This document shows positions 19,919 through 29,298 of a DNA stretch of 64,000 bases, one piece after another (position 1 is the first letter of the stretch; every line of letters begins with the position of its first letter). Origin of the DNA: Bacillus mycoides (GTDB taxonomy: Bacteria > Bacillota > Bacilli > Bacillales > Bacillaceae_G); NCBI RefSeq assembly GCF_001757995.1, contig NZ_LXLV01000020.1, positions 124,001 through 188,000 of the forward strand, given 5' to 3'. Under the pieces are notes generated by a model, which worked only from the letters and a program-made list of their open reading frames with translations, was not told where the DNA came from and ran no database searches. The position numbers were made by a program, and so were the translations under genes.

Positions 19919-19923
19919 TGAAT

Positions 19924-20805
19924 TTAATTATGTAACGGATTTTTATTTTCATCTAGTGTAAATCCTTCGCCGACGACATCATGTACATCACTTACAGCAA
20001 CAAAGGCGTGAGGATCTACTGAAATAATGATATTTTTTAATTTCACGATTTCGTTTTTTGCAACAACACAATATAGTACATTTCGTTCAACTTTCGTATA
20101 GGATCCAACTGCTTTTAAAAAGGTTGCTCCGCGCTCCATTTCTGATAAAATTTTTGAAGCAATTTCATCGTTTTTATCAGAAATGATAGTTGCTCCTTTT
20201 GCTGCATAAGCTCCTTCTTGCATAAAATCAATAACCTTAGCACCGATAAATACAGCAACTAACGTATACATACCTTCTCGATATGATAAATATGTAAGAA
20301 TAGAGATAATGATAACGACGGCATCAAACATAAACATCGTTTTTCCCATACTCCAGCCAACATATTTGTGAGCTAGTCTTGCGATAATATCAACACCGCC
20401 AGTAGTCCCGCCGTATTTGAATATAATTCCAAGTCCAATACCGATAAATGCCCCAGCGAATAAAGCAGCCAGTGTCATATCATTTTGCAAGTTTAAATGT
20501 AAGTTGAGAATCTCGTAGCGCTGAAACACCCAAAGGAATAAAGAGACGCTAAATGTACCGATTAATGTGTATAAAAATGTTGTTCGGCCGAGTAATTTCC
20601 AGCCAATGAAAAATAGAGGGACGTTTAAAATTAAGTTTGTATAGGAAGGATCAAGTGAAAATTTAAAATATAATAATAGCGTAATGCCGGTAAATCCACC
20701 CTCTGCAAGATGGTTTTCAATATTGATATTCACAATACCGAAAGAAAAAATAGCGGAACCAATTAAAATGAAAATGATATTTCGAATCTTCAAACTTGAT
20801 GTCAT
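19924..20805 (-). CDS. ypjC: YitT family membrane protein (YpjC-like)
   Basis: The 293-aa product has an N-terminal half of about six hydrophobic segments (DUF161) and a soluble C-terminal DUF2179 domain from about residue 210 to 285. Typical motifs are GGFTGITLLLYF and GGTTGGVDIIARL. The function of this family is unknown. The ATG at 20805 has AGGGGGA just upstream on the minus strand. It points away from ypjD, with a repeat element in between. Confidence 0.85.
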   Translation of the reverse strand: MTSSLKIRNIIFILIGSAIFSFGIVNINIENHLAEGGFTGITLLLYFKFSLDPSYTNLILNVPLFFIGWKLLGRTTFLYTLIGTFSVSLFLWVFQRYEILNLHLNLQNDMTLAALFAGAFIGIGLGIIFKYGGTTGGVDIIARLAHKYVGWSMGKTMFMFDAVVIIISILTYLSYREGMYTLVAVFIGAKVIDFMQEGAYAAKGATIISDKNDEIASKILSEMERGATFLKAVGSYTKVERNVLYCVVAKNEIVKLKNIIISVDPHAFVAVSDVHDVVGEGFTLDENKNPLHN

Positions 20806-20906
20806 ATAGAAATCCCCCTAATTATGTAATGATTGCATTGCTCCGCTTAAACGGTAAAACATAATGATAAGTAATTTCTAGTTGTTGGTGAAAATAGTAA
20901 GAGTCC

Positions 20907-21080
20907 TAGGAATCTCATTGGTTCGGGCTAATCTTTTGCAAAAAGCGCAAAAGAAGTTTCACTTTACCCCGTACCAACGGCTGGTAGGAGATAAGGCGAA
21001 GGAGAAGGGCAAACCATCCGTAGGAACCCGATTGGTTCAGCTAATCTTTTGCAAAAACCGCAAAAGAAAGTTTCACTTTA
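20907..21080 (+). repeat. Tandem pair of bcr1-like repeat ends
   Basis: Two 60-bp direct copies occupy 20907-20966 and 21021-21080, separated by 54 bp. Each copy reads GATTGGTT-like, GGCTAAT-like, then an 11-bp hairpin built on cttttgc/gcaaaag, then gaaGTTTCACTTTA. The bcr1 element at 40985-41143 has the same order (CGATTGGTGAAGGCTAAT, hairpin, AAAGTTTCACTTTAT) but a different hairpin. I infer a variant bcr1-type repeat. An open frame across it (20882-21112) is not a gene. Confidence 0.7.
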
Positions 21081-21190
21081 TTATAGTCTATCCAAAAAAG
21101 GGTCGCAAATAGGTGATTGGCGGGGAATAATATTTGTCAAATCGCGATGAATTGGCTAACATGAAAGAGGAAGGATTAGAGGTGAATAGT

Positions 21191-21535
21191 ATGGAAGCAA
21201 AAACGATGAAAGATATGCAGAAAGAAGTAGATGCATATATTGGTCAGTTTAAAGAAGGTTATTTCAGTCCGCTTGCAATGATGGCTCGTTTAACGGAAGA
21301 AATGGGAGAGCTTGCGAGGGAAGTAAATCACTATTACGGTGAAAAACCGAAGAAAACAACTGAAAAAGAACGAAGTATTGAAGAAGAGCTTGGAGATGTA
21401 TTATTTGTTATGATTTGTATGGCAAATAGTTTAAATATTGATTTAGAAACAGCGCATAACATTGTAATGAATAAATTTAATACACGTGATAAAGATCGCT
21501 GGACACGTATTGATGAGGGAGAGAAAGAAGCATGA
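21191..21535 (+). CDS. ypjD: MazG-like nucleotide pyrophosphohydrolase YpjD
   Basis: The 114-aa product is an all-alpha NTP pyrophosphohydrolase of the MazG family. The metal-binding pattern EEMGEL near residue 36 and EELGDVL near residue 65 is present. It likely hydrolyses non-canonical or excess nucleoside triphosphates. I chose ATG 21191 behind GAGGTGA; an in-frame TTG at 21134 would add 19 residues. Its last codons overlap the dapB start by four bases, and it heads the ypjD-dapB-mgsA-bshB1-bshA-cca-birA operon. Confidence 0.88.
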   Translation: MEAKTMKDMQKEVDAYIGQFKEGYFSPLAMMARLTEEMGELAREVNHYYGEKPKKTTEKERSIEEELGDVLFVMICMANSLNIDLETAHNIVMNKFNTRDKDRWTRIDEGEKEA

Positions 21536-22332
21536 AAGAAATTAAAGTAATTATCGCTGGACCAAGAGGACGCATGGGACATGAAGCAGTCCTTCTAATG
21601 GAAAGAACAGAACATTTCAATTTAGTAGCAGCAATTGATTATAAGCATGGCGGAGAAAAAATTTCTGATTTACCGGGAATGCCAGCGCTAGATGCACCTA
21701 TTTACGCAGATTTACATACTTGTTTAGATGAAGTAGAAGCAGACGTATTGTTAGATTTAACAACTCCAGAAATTGGAAAGAAACATGTGACACTTGCAGT
21801 TGAACGTGGACTTCGATCTGTTATTGGTACAACTGGATTTACTGAAGAAGAACTAAAGCAATTAACAGAAAATGCAAAAGAAAAAGAAGTAGGAACAATT
21901 ATCGCTCCAAACTTTGCAATTGGTGCAGTTCTTATGATGAAATTTTCACAAATGGCAGCGAAGTACTTCCAAGATGTTGAAGTAATTGAATTACACCATG
22001 ATCAAAAATTAGACGCACCATCTGGTACGGCTGTAAAAACAGTAGAATTAATCCGTCAAAATCGTGTACCAAAAGAGCAAGGACACCCTAATGAAACGGA
22101 ACAATTAGAAGGAGCACGTGGTGCAAATGTAGACGGTATACATATTCATAGCGTACGTTTACCGGGACTTATCGCACACCAAGAAGTAATGTTCGGCGGA
22201 GATGGACAAATGTTAACAGTTCGTCATGATTCATTCAATCGTGCATCATTTATGTCAGGTGTAAAACTATCAATTGAAACAGTAATGAACCTTGATCATC
22301 TTGTGTACGGTTTAGAAAACATTATCGACTAA
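21532..22332 (+). CDS. dapB: 4-hydroxy-tetrahydrodipicolinate reductase
   Basis: This enzyme reduces hydroxy-tetrahydrodipicolinate with NAD(P)H on the way to diaminopimelate and lysine, and it also feeds dipicolinate for spores. The 266-aa product has the nucleotide-binding [11 protein letters not shown] at residues 9-19, the [18 protein letters not shown] block near residue 150 with the catalytic histidine and lysine, and FMSGVKLS near the C-terminus. It overlaps ypjD by four bases. Confidence 0.97.
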   Translation: MKEIKVIIAGPRGRMGHEAVLLMERTEHFNLVAAIDYKHGGEKISDLPGMPALDAPIYADLHTCLDEVEADVLLDLTTPEIGKKHVTLAVERGLRSVIGTTGFTEEELKQLTENAKEKEVGTIIAPNFAIGAVLMMKFSQMAAKYFQDVEVIELHHDQKLDAPSGTAVKTVELIRQNRVPKEQGHPNETEQLEGARGANVDGIHIHSVRLPGLIAHQEVMFGGDGQMLTVRHDSFNRASFMSGVKLSIETVMNLDHLVYGLENIID

Positions 22333-22346
22333 AGGGGAGACAACGG

Positions 22347-22742
22347 ATGAAAATTGCCTTAATCGCACATGACAAAAAGAAAGATGATATGGTTTCGTTC
22401 GCATACGCATATAAACCAATTTTCGAAAAACATGAACTTTTTGCAACAGGGACGACAGGACTTCGTATTATGGAGGCAACTGGTTTAGTTGTAACAAGAT
22501 ATCAATCTGGCCCTCTTGGTGGCGATCAAGAAATTGGTGCAATGATTGCAAAAAATGAGATGGATATGGTGATTTTTTTCCGGGATCCACTAACAGCACA
22601 GCCACATGAACCTGATGTCAATGCGTTACTTCGTTTATGTGATGTATACGCCATCCCACTAGCAACGAATATGGCAAGTGCTGAAATGCTAATGCATGCA
22701 TTAGAGCGGGGAGATTTAGATTACCGAAAGTTAAGAAAATGA
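22347..22742 (+). CDS. mgsA: Methylglyoxal synthase
   Basis: This enzyme converts dihydroxyacetone phosphate to methylglyoxal and phosphate, a bypass of lower glycolysis. The 131-aa product begins [12 protein letters not shown] and has TGTTG near residue 36, [12 protein letters not shown] near residue 57 and [13 protein letters not shown] near residue 76, the family's phosphate-binding and catalytic elements. AAGGGGAGA precedes ATG 22347. Confidence 0.97.
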   Translation: MKIALIAHDKKKDDMVSFAYAYKPIFEKHELFATGTTGLRIMEATGLVVTRYQSGPLGGDQEIGAMIAKNEMDMVIFFRDPLTAQPHEPDVNALLRLCDVYAIPLATNMASAEMLMHALERGDLDYRKLRK

Positions 22743-22753
22743 GGGGAACAATT

Positions 22754-23458
22754 ATGAGTGGATTACATATATTAGCGTTTGGTGCTCATGCCGATGATGT
22801 TGAAATCGGCATGGCAGGTACCATTGCAAAGTATACGAAGCAAGGATATGAAGTAGGTATTTGCGATTTAACAGAAGCTGATCTTTCTTCAAATGGAACG
22901 GTAGAACTAAGAAAAGAAGAAGCAAAGGCTGCAGCTCGTATTATGGGAGTAAAAACGAGAATTAATTTAGCAATGCCAGACCGTGGTTTGTATATGAAAG
23001 AAGAGTATATACGTGAAATTGTAAAGATTATTCGTACATATAAACCAACACTAATTTTCGCACCATATTACGAAGATCGTCATCCAGACCATGCTAATTG
23101 CGCAAAACTTGTGGAAGAAGCTATCTTTTCAGCGGGAATTCGTAAATATATGCCTGAACTTCCGCCGCACCGTGTAGAGTCTTTTTATAATTATATGATT
23201 AATGGTTTTCATAAACCGAATTTTTGTATAGATATTAGTGAATACCTTTCTAAAAAGGTGGAAGCCTTAGAAGCGTATGAAAGTCAGTTTTCAACAGGGA
23301 GTGATGGTGTTAAGACGCCATTAACCGAAGGATACGTTGAAACTGTAATCGCTCGGGAGAAGATGTTTGGGAAAGAAGTTGGAGTGTTGTATGCCGAAGG
23401 ATTTATGAGTAAGAAACCGGTTTTATTACATGCTGATTTAATAGGGGGATGTAAATGA
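22754..23458 (+). CDS. bshB1: Bacillithiol synthesis N-acetylglucosaminyl-malate deacetylase
   Basis: This zinc enzyme removes the acetyl group from GlcNAc-malate, the second step in bacillithiol synthesis. The 234-aa product shows the LmbE-family motifs [11 protein letters not shown] near residue 8 and DRHPDHANC near residue 110. I chose ATG 22754, which has GAGGGGAAC seven bases upstream; ATG 22739 overlaps the mgsA stop and lacks a site. Its stop overlaps the start of bshA, which catalyses the preceding step. Confidence 0.94.
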   Translation: MSGLHILAFGAHADDVEIGMAGTIAKYTKQGYEVGICDLTEADLSSNGTVELRKEEAKAAARIMGVKTRINLAMPDRGLYMKEEYIREIVKIIRTYKPTLIFAPYYEDRHPDHANCAKLVEEAIFSAGIRKYMPELPPHRVESFYNYMINGFHKPNFCIDISEYLSKKVEALEAYESQFSTGSDGVKTPLTEGYVETVIAREKMFGKEVGVLYAEGFMSKKPVLLHADLIGGCK

Positions 23459-24600
23459 AATTGAAAATAGGTATTACATGTTATCCTTCTGTAGGTGGTT
23501 CTGGGGTTGTTGGGACAGAGTTAGGAAAGCAATTGGCGGAACGCGGACATGAAATTCATTTTATTACATCGGGTGTACCATTTCGATTGAATAAAGTGTA
23601 CCCGAACATTTATTTTCACGAAGTAACAGTAAATCAATATTCTGTTTTTCAATATCCACCTTACGATTTAGCATTAGCGAGTAAAATGGCAGAGGTTGCT
23701 CAAAGAGAAAACCTTGATATTTTACACGTGCATTATGCAATCCCTCATGCTATTTGTGCATATTTAGCAAAACAAATGATTGGGGAGCGTATTAAAATTG
23801 TTACAACCTTACATGGAACGGATATTACTGTGTTAGGTTCCGACCCTTCGTTAAATAATTTAATTCGCTTTGGTATTGAACAATCTGATGTTGTTACAGC
23901 TGTGTCACATTCGTTAATTGAAGAAACGAATGAACTTGTAAAACCAGATAAAGAAATTGAGACGGTATACAATTTTGTAGACGAACGTGTTTATTTCAAA
24001 CGTGATATGTCTCAATTAAAAAAAGAATACGGTATACGAGAAAATGAAAAAGTGTTGATTCATATTTCAAATTTCCGAAAGGTTAAGCGTGTACAGGATG
24101 TTGTGCAGTCATTTGCCAAAATTGTAAAGGAAGTAGATGCGAAATTGCTTCTTGTTGGTGATGGACCAGAGTTCTGTACTATTTTACAATTGGTGAAAAG
24201 TTTACATATTGAGGAACGTGTCTTATTCCTAGGAAAGCAAGATAATGTTGCAGAGCTTCTTGCGATGAGTGATTTAATGCTACTTTTATCAGAAAAGGAA
24301 AGTTTTGGTCTCGTTATATTAGAAGCGATGGCGTGTGGTGTGCCTAGTATCGGAACGAGGGTTGGGGGCATTCCAGAGGTCATTCAACATGGTGAAACAG
24401 GATATATATGTGAAGTTGGAGATACAGACGGAATAGCTAAGCAAGCAATTCAACTACTAGAAAATGAAGAACTTCACCGTAATATGGGAGAGCGGGCGAT
24501 GAAATCAGTATATGAGCAGTTTCGTTCGGAAAAAATCGTTTCACAGTATGAGGCGATTTATTATGACATACTAAGGGATGACAAGAATGGAAAGATTTAA
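23455..24600 (+). CDS. bshA: Bacillithiol synthesis glycosyltransferase
   Basis: This GT4-family enzyme joins UDP-GlcNAc to L-malate, the first step of bacillithiol synthesis. The 381-aa product begins with [19 protein letters not shown], has [10 protein letters not shown] near residue 121, and the donor-binding [19 protein letters not shown] near residue 281. The start overlaps the bshB1 stop by four bases. The end overlaps cca. Confidence 0.95.
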   Translation: MKLKIGITCYPSVGGSGVVGTELGKQLAERGHEIHFITSGVPFRLNKVYPNIYFHEVTVNQYSVFQYPPYDLALASKMAEVAQRENLDILHVHYAIPHAICAYLAKQMIGERIKIVTTLHGTDITVLGSDPSLNNLIRFGIEQSDVVTAVSHSLIEETNELVKPDKEIETVYNFVDERVYFKRDMSQLKKEYGIRENEKVLIHISNFRKVKRVQDVVQSFAKIVKEVDAKLLLVGDGPEFCTILQLVKSLHIEERVLFLGKQDNVAELLAMSDLMLLLSEKESFGLVILEAMACGVPSIGTRVGGIPEVIQHGETGYICEVGDTDGIAKQAIQLLENEELHRNMGERAMKSVYEQFRSEKIVSQYEAIYYDILRDDKNGKI

Positions 24601-25780
24601 AAAAGCTAGTTCAATTATTGAGATATTAAAACAGAACGGACATGAGGCTTACTTCGTGGGTGGAAGTGTACGCGATCTTATCATCGATAGACCGATTGGA
24701 GATATCGATATCGCAACATCTGCTTTACCAGAAGAAGTAATGGCTATTTTCCCAAGACATGTTCCGGTTGGTCTTGAGCATGGAACTGTAATTGTTGTAG
24801 AAAATGGTGAACCGTATGAGGTAACTACTTTTCGGACAGAAAGCGAATATGAAGATTTTCGGAGACCTAGTAGTGTTCAATTTGTCCGTTCATTAGAAGA
24901 GGATTTAAAACGACGTGATTTCACGATGAATGCAATTGCGATGACAGAGGAAGGCGAAATGGTTGATTTATTTGCCGGACAAGAAGCGATTCGTCTGAAG
25001 GAAATTACAACGGTTGGAGATGCTGCAGACCGTTTTCAAGAAGATGCACTGCGAATGATGCGTGGTATTCGGTTCGTAAGTACGTTAGGTTTCTCTTTGG
25101 AAATAAAGACGAAACAAGCAATTGAAACGTATGGGCATTTGCTCGAACATATAGCGATTGAAAGAATTACAGTTGAATTTGAAAAATTGTTGACCGGTAC
25201 ATATTGTGTGAATGGTCTTCAAGAGTTAGTAGAAACGAAGCTATTTGCTCATCTGCCATATTTACAAATGTCAGAAGAAAGACTCTTGAAAGCTACGCAG
25301 TATAAATGGGATTCTTTCGAAACAGACGTTGAGGCGTGGGCATTTTTCTTATATTGTATCGGAGAAGAGCATCCATCTGTCTTTTTACGTCAATGGAAGT
25401 TCTCGAATAAAAAGATTAAAGATATCGTAGCGGTTTTATTAGCAATTCGTTCTAGAAAGGAGAAGGAGTGGGATACAATCCTTCTTTATAAAACTGGAAT
25501 TCACATCGCTGAGATGGCGGAAAGAGTATATGAAGCGATAATAGAAAGTTATAATAGTGCGTCTGTTAAGCAAGTACAATCATTATTTCATGCATTGCCG
25601 ATAAAAAATCGTCAAGAAATGAATGTGACTGGTAATGATTTATTAAGCTGGGCAGATAAAAAGCCAGGTCCGTGGGTTGCCGAAATGCTTCAAAATATTG
25701 AAGAAGCAATCGTACAAGGAGATTTAGTTAATAAGAAAGAGAATATAAGGGAGTGGCTACAAAGATGCAATCTACTATAA
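24587..25780 (+). CDS. cca: CCA-adding tRNA nucleotidyltransferase
   Basis: This enzyme adds or repairs the CCA end of tRNAs without a nucleic acid template. The 397-aa product has the class II nucleotidyltransferase signature GGSVRDLI near residue 25 and GDIDIATSA near residue 38, and RRDFTMNA near residue 106. I chose ATG 24587, spaced six bases from AAGGGATGA, which gives the family N-terminus MERFKKA. It overlaps bshA by 14 bases and birA by 16 bases. Confidence 0.96.
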   Translation: MERFKKASSIIEILKQNGHEAYFVGGSVRDLIIDRPIGDIDIATSALPEEVMAIFPRHVPVGLEHGTVIVVENGEPYEVTTFRTESEYEDFRRPSSVQFVRSLEEDLKRRDFTMNAIAMTEEGEMVDLFAGQEAIRLKEITTVGDAADRFQEDALRMMRGIRFVSTLGFSLEIKTKQAIETYGHLLEHIAIERITVEFEKLLTGTYCVNGLQELVETKLFAHLPYLQMSEERLLKATQYKWDSFETDVEAWAFFLYCIGEEHPSVFLRQWKFSNKKIKDIVAVLLAIRSRKEKEWDTILLYKTGIHIAEMAERVYEAIIESYNSASVKQVQSLFHALPIKNRQEMNVTGNDLLSWADKKPGPWVAEMLQNIEEAIVQGDLVNKKENIREWLQRCNLL

Positions 25781-26745
25781 GAAAGCAGTTATTACAAGTT
25801 TTTTCTGAAGCAGATGGTGCATTTGTATCTGGTCAAACACTTAGTGACAAACTTGGCTGTTCGAGAACCGCTGTATGGAAGCATATGGAGGATCTTCGTA
25901 ATGAAGGGTATGAACTAGAAGCTGTACGCCGCTTAGGTTATCGAATTGCTAGTAAACCAGATAAAGTAACTGCTAATGAGATTCAATTAGGATTACAAAC
26001 AGAGCGTATTGGTAGAACGGTTTATTTTGAAGAATCGGTTGAATCTACTCAGCATATTGCAGCAAGACTTGCTTATGAAGGCGCAGAAGAGGGAACAATT
26101 GTCGTTGCTGAAGAACAAACAGCAGGTAGAGGACGTTTAAGTAGAAAATGGTATTCTCCAAAAGGAACAGGAATTTGGATGAGTATTATTTTGCGTCCAT
26201 CTATTCCAGTTCATCATGCCCCGCAGCTTACTTTATTAGCAGCTGTTAGCGTAGCGCAAGCAATTGAAAAATGTACCGGTGTAAACGTAGGGATTAAATG
26301 GCCAAATGATATTTTAATTCAAGGTAAAAAAGCTGTCGGTATATTAACGGAGATGCAAGCTGATCCAGATAAAATTAATGCTGTTATTATGGGAATTGGC
26401 ATTAATGCAAATCAGAAACAAGAACACTTTGATGAGGAAATTCAGCAAATTGCAACTTCATTAGCAATTGAATCGGGTAAGCCGATTGTTCGTGCGGAAC
26501 TTATGCAACAAATTTTCTTGCAACTAGAGAAATTGTATGAAGAGTATTTAAAAAATGGCTTCTCTGTTATTAAAATTCTTTGGGAAAGTTACGCAGTAAG
26601 TATCGGAAAAGAAATTACAGCTCGAACGATGAAGGAAACTATTAATGGGCTAGCAAAAGGGATTACGGAGGATGGTGTATTGTTACTTGAGGATCATCAA
26701 GGACAAGTGCACCACATTCATTCTGCCGATATAGAAATTAAGTAA
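25765..26745 (+). CDS. birA: Biotin-protein ligase and biotin operon repressor
   Basis: This bifunctional protein attaches biotin to carrier proteins and, when loaded with biotinyl-AMP, represses biotin genes. The N-terminal winged-helix domain lies at about residues 1-65 (LGCSRTAVWKHMEDL is the recognition helix area). The catalytic domain has AGRGRLSRKW near residue 118, GIWMSIILRP and KWPNDI near residue 185. I chose ATG 25765 (326 aa) because AGGGAG fits it better than the GTG at 25753. Confidence 0.96.
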   Translation: MQSTIRKQLLQVFSEADGAFVSGQTLSDKLGCSRTAVWKHMEDLRNEGYELEAVRRLGYRIASKPDKVTANEIQLGLQTERIGRTVYFEESVESTQHIAARLAYEGAEEGTIVVAEEQTAGRGRLSRKWYSPKGTGIWMSIILRPSIPVHHAPQLTLLAAVSVAQAIEKCTGVNVGIKWPNDILIQGKKAVGILTEMQADPDKINAVIMGIGINANQKQEHFDEEIQQIATSLAIESGKPIVRAELMQQIFLQLEKLYEEYLKNGFSVIKILWESYAVSIGKEITARTMKETINGLAKGITEDGVLLLEDHQGQVHHIHSADIEIK

Positions 26746-26775
26746 AAGAAGTTCCTATTTTGGAGCTTCTTTTTG
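26746..26775 (+). terminator. Terminator after birA
   Basis: The stem agaagttcc / ggagcttct (one G-U pair) is followed by T residues. Confidence 0.85.
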
Positions 26776-26861
26776 TCATTTAGATACTAATAAATTTCAC
26801 ATACCGTAATAGGAATAGAAAATTATTTTTTCGAAAAAATGTAGCAATTCCTTTTCAGAGT

Positions 26862-26871
26862 TTGCTATAAT
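26862..26871 (+). promoter_or_regulatory. Extended -10 promoter of the panBCD leader
   Basis: The sequence TTTGCTATAAT contains an extended -10 (TGCTATAAT). The -35 region is weak. Transcription would start near 26878, about 210 bp before panB. Confidence 0.5.
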
Positions 26872-26877
26872 TAATTC

Positions 26878-27040
26878 GAATATGGGCAGTATCAAAGCGA
26901 ACTGCACCATTATTTTACGCAGTATGAAAAAATAATAATTTGGATTCTGCCTTGATCCAATAACGGACTGGGACAGAGGGATGAATAATGCCGACTAACA
27001 CACAACCCTTCTGCCCTTTTATGGCCAGAGGGGTTTTTTA
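26878..27040 (+). ncRNA. Attenuator-type leader of panBCD, possible pan motif
   Basis: A 210-nt untranslated leader lies between an extended -10 promoter and panB. It ends in a good intrinsic terminator (stem aacccttctg / cagaggggtt at 27004-27035 with six T residues), which would stop transcription before panB unless an upstream fold prevents it. Upstream stems such as gcagt/actgc (26885-26912) and ggat/gatcc (26942-26958) are visible. The pan RNA motif is known from panB leaders in Firmicutes and is the best candidate class, but I could not show its diagnostic bulged adenosines by eye. Confidence 0.5.
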
Positions 27041-27087
27041 TATGATTTCGGCCATCTCCTCTCTCCTGCATAAAGGAGGAGTAGTTT

Positions 27088-27924
27088 TTGAAAACAAAAA
27101 CAGATTTTTTGAAAATGAAAGAGCTAGGTGAGCCGATTACAATGCTAACGGCGTATGATTATCCATCTGCTAAATTAGCAGAAGAAGCTAAAGTCGATAT
27201 GATTTTAGTGGGTGATTCTCTAGGAATGGTTGTGCTTGGGTATGATTCAACAGTTCCAGTAACAGTAGAGGATATGATTCATCATACGAAAGCTGTACGC
27301 CGCGGAGCGAAAGAGACGTTTATTGTAACTGATATGCCATTTATGTCTTATCATGTCTCATTGCAAGATACGATGGTTAATGCACGTCGCATTGTTCAAG
27401 AGAGCGGGGCACATGCATTAAAGGTAGAAGGTGCTGGAGAAGTTATATCAACTATTCATTACTTAACGAATGCGGGAGTTCCCGTTGTGGCGCATTTAGG
27501 TTTAACTCCTCAATCTGTAGGAGTGCTAGGTGGGTATAAAGTACAAGGGAAAGATGCTGAAAGTGCAAAAAAATTAATAGAAGATGCAAAGAAATGTGAG
27601 GAAGCGGGTGCAATAGCACTTGTGTTAGAGTGTGTGCCAATGCAATTAGCAGAACTTATTTCAGAGCAGTTAACAATTCCTACAATCGGAATTGGAGCAG
27701 GACAAAAAGTAGATGGGCAAGTTCTTGTATACCATGATCTTATCTCGTACGGCGTAAATCGTGTTCCGAAATTTGTGAAGCAATATACGTCTGTTCAAGA
27801 GGAGATTGTGCGAGGGATTTCGCAATACGTTACTGAAGTAAAGACAGGGCAATTTCCTGAAGAAAAACATTCATTCACAATGAAAGAGGAAGAATGCTTA
27901 GCGTTATACGGAGGAAAACAATAA
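27088..27924 (+). CDS. panB: 3-methyl-2-oxobutanoate hydroxymethyltransferase
   Basis: This enzyme makes ketopantoate from 2-oxoisovalerate and methylene-tetrahydrofolate, the first step of pantothenate synthesis. The 278-aa product has the magnesium-binding [11 protein letters not shown] near residue 41 and ALVLECVP near residue 176. The start is TTG 27088 behind AAAGGAGGA. It heads panBCD and overlaps panC by one base. Confidence 0.97.
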   Translation: MKTKTDFLKMKELGEPITMLTAYDYPSAKLAEEAKVDMILVGDSLGMVVLGYDSTVPVTVEDMIHHTKAVRRGAKETFIVTDMPFMSYHVSLQDTMVNARRIVQESGAHALKVEGAGEVISTIHYLTNAGVPVVAHLGLTPQSVGVLGGYKVQGKDAESAKKLIEDAKKCEEAGAIALVLECVPMQLAELISEQLTIPTIGIGAGQKVDGQVLVYHDLISYGVNRVPKFVKQYTSVQEEIVRGISQYVTEVKTGQFPEEKHSFTMKEEECLALYGGKQ

Positions 27925-28772
27925 TGAAAATCATAACTACAGTACAAGAGATGCAGCAAATTACAAACGAACTTCGTACAAGTGGAAAAAGTATCGGTTT
28001 TGTTCCAACGATGGGGTATTTACACGAAGGGCATGCTACGTTACTACGTAAGGCAAGGGAAGAAAATGAAATTGTAGTTTTAAGTGTATTTGTAAATCCA
28101 CTACAATTTGGGCCAAATGAAGATTTAGATCGATACCCACGTGATATTGATAGAGATGAAAATGTAGCAAAAGAAAATGGTGTTGATTATTTATTTTATC
28201 CGAGTGTAGAAGAGATGTATCCAGCAGAACAAACGACAGCAGTAGAAGTTGTGAAGCGTACCGACGTATTATGTGGCAAACAAAGACCTGGTCATTTCGC
28301 TGGTGTTGCTACTGTACTAATGAAACTATTTAATATTACATTGCCAACGCGTGCTTATTTCGGTATGAAAGATGCACAGCAAGTAGCTGTAATTGAAGGA
28401 TTCGTAACGGATTTTAATATTCCAGTTACAATCGTACCAGTTGATATTGTAAGGGAAGAAGATGGATTAGCGAAAAGTTCTCGTAATGTGTATTTATTAC
28501 AAGAAGAACGTGAAGAGGCTCCTCGTTTATACCGCAGTCTATGTATAGCGAAAGAACGAATTGAGGCAGGCGAACGTGATCCAGAAATCATTATGAATCT
28601 TGTGAAAGAGCATATTGAGAAGTATACGAAAGGCACTGTAGATTATGCTGATTTATATGCATATCCTTCATTAAAAGCAATAGATAAAATTGAAGGAAGA
28701 ATCATTTTAGCGATTGCAGTTAAGTTTGAAAATGTACGATTAATTGACAATATAACATTAATGGGGAAATAA
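27924..28772 (+). CDS. panC: Pantothenate synthetase
   Basis: This enzyme joins pantoate and beta-alanine in an ATP-dependent reaction to give pantothenate. The 282-aa product shows [13 protein letters not shown] near residue 24 (HIGH-like), [18 protein letters not shown] near residue 51, and GMKDAQQ near residue 148. I chose ATG 27924, which overlaps the panB stop by one base and follows GGAGGAAAAC. Confidence 0.97.
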   Translation: MKIITTVQEMQQITNELRTSGKSIGFVPTMGYLHEGHATLLRKAREENEIVVLSVFVNPLQFGPNEDLDRYPRDIDRDENVAKENGVDYLFYPSVEEMYPAEQTTAVEVVKRTDVLCGKQRPGHFAGVATVLMKLFNITLPTRAYFGMKDAQQVAVIEGFVTDFNIPVTIVPVDIVREEDGLAKSSRNVYLLQEEREEAPRLYRSLCIAKERIEAGERDPEIIMNLVKEHIEKYTKGTVDYADLYAYPSLKAIDKIEGRIILAIAVKFENVRLIDNITLMGK

Positions 28773-28784
28773 GGGGGAGCATCT

Positions 28785-29168
28785 ATGTTTCGCACAATGA
28801 TGAGAGCGAAGTTACATCGCGCAACTGTAACAGAAGCAAACTTAAATTATGTAGGTAGTATTACAATTGATGAAGATTTAATCGATGCGGTAAATATTGT
28901 AGAAAATGAAAAAGTACAAATTGTAAATAACAACAACGGAGCTCGCTTAGAGACATATGTTATAAAAGGAGAGCGCGGTAGCGGTATTGTTTGTTTAAAT
29001 GGTGCAGCTGCAAGGCTTGTACAACCAGGTGATAAAGTTATTATTATTTGCTATGGTTTAGTGGCAGAAGAAAATATTCATAAACAAGAGCCGAAAATTG
29101 CAGTATTAGATGATGATAATCAAATTGTTGAAATGTTAGGTGCTGAAAAAGCTGGCACGATATTATAA
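28785..29168 (+). CDS. panD: Aspartate 1-decarboxylase precursor
   Basis: This pyruvoyl enzyme makes beta-alanine from aspartate, the second substrate of PanC. The self-cleavage site is Gly-Ser in YVGSITID near residue 25, and [10 protein letters not shown] lies near residue 82. The 127-aa length is normal. It follows panC by 12 bp behind AAGGGGGAGC. Confidence 0.97.
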   Translation: MFRTMMRAKLHRATVTEANLNYVGSITIDEDLIDAVNIVENEKVQIVNNNNGARLETYVIKGERGSGIVCLNGAAARLVQPGDKVIIICYGLVAEENIHKQEPKIAVLDDDNQIVEMLGAEKAGTIL

Positions 29169-29177
29169 GTAGGAAGG

Positions 29178-29207
29178 CTATCTCTAATTAAGGAGATAGC
29201 TTTTTTG
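29178..29207 (+). terminator. Terminator after panBCD
   Basis: The stem gctatctc / gagatagc is followed by six T residues. Confidence 0.9.
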
Positions 29208-29298
29208 TGCATCTTTTCATTAAGATGAGGTAAAACGTGGTATAGTAACATTATATAATTTTTGTGTTTGATAGGTAAGAAATTGAGGTGTTACATAT

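Noticed and set aside
20882-21112. 76-codon open frame between ypjC and ypjD
   Set aside because: It runs across two copies of a bcr1-like repeat and has no ribosome binding site; the protein sequence merely repeats itself.
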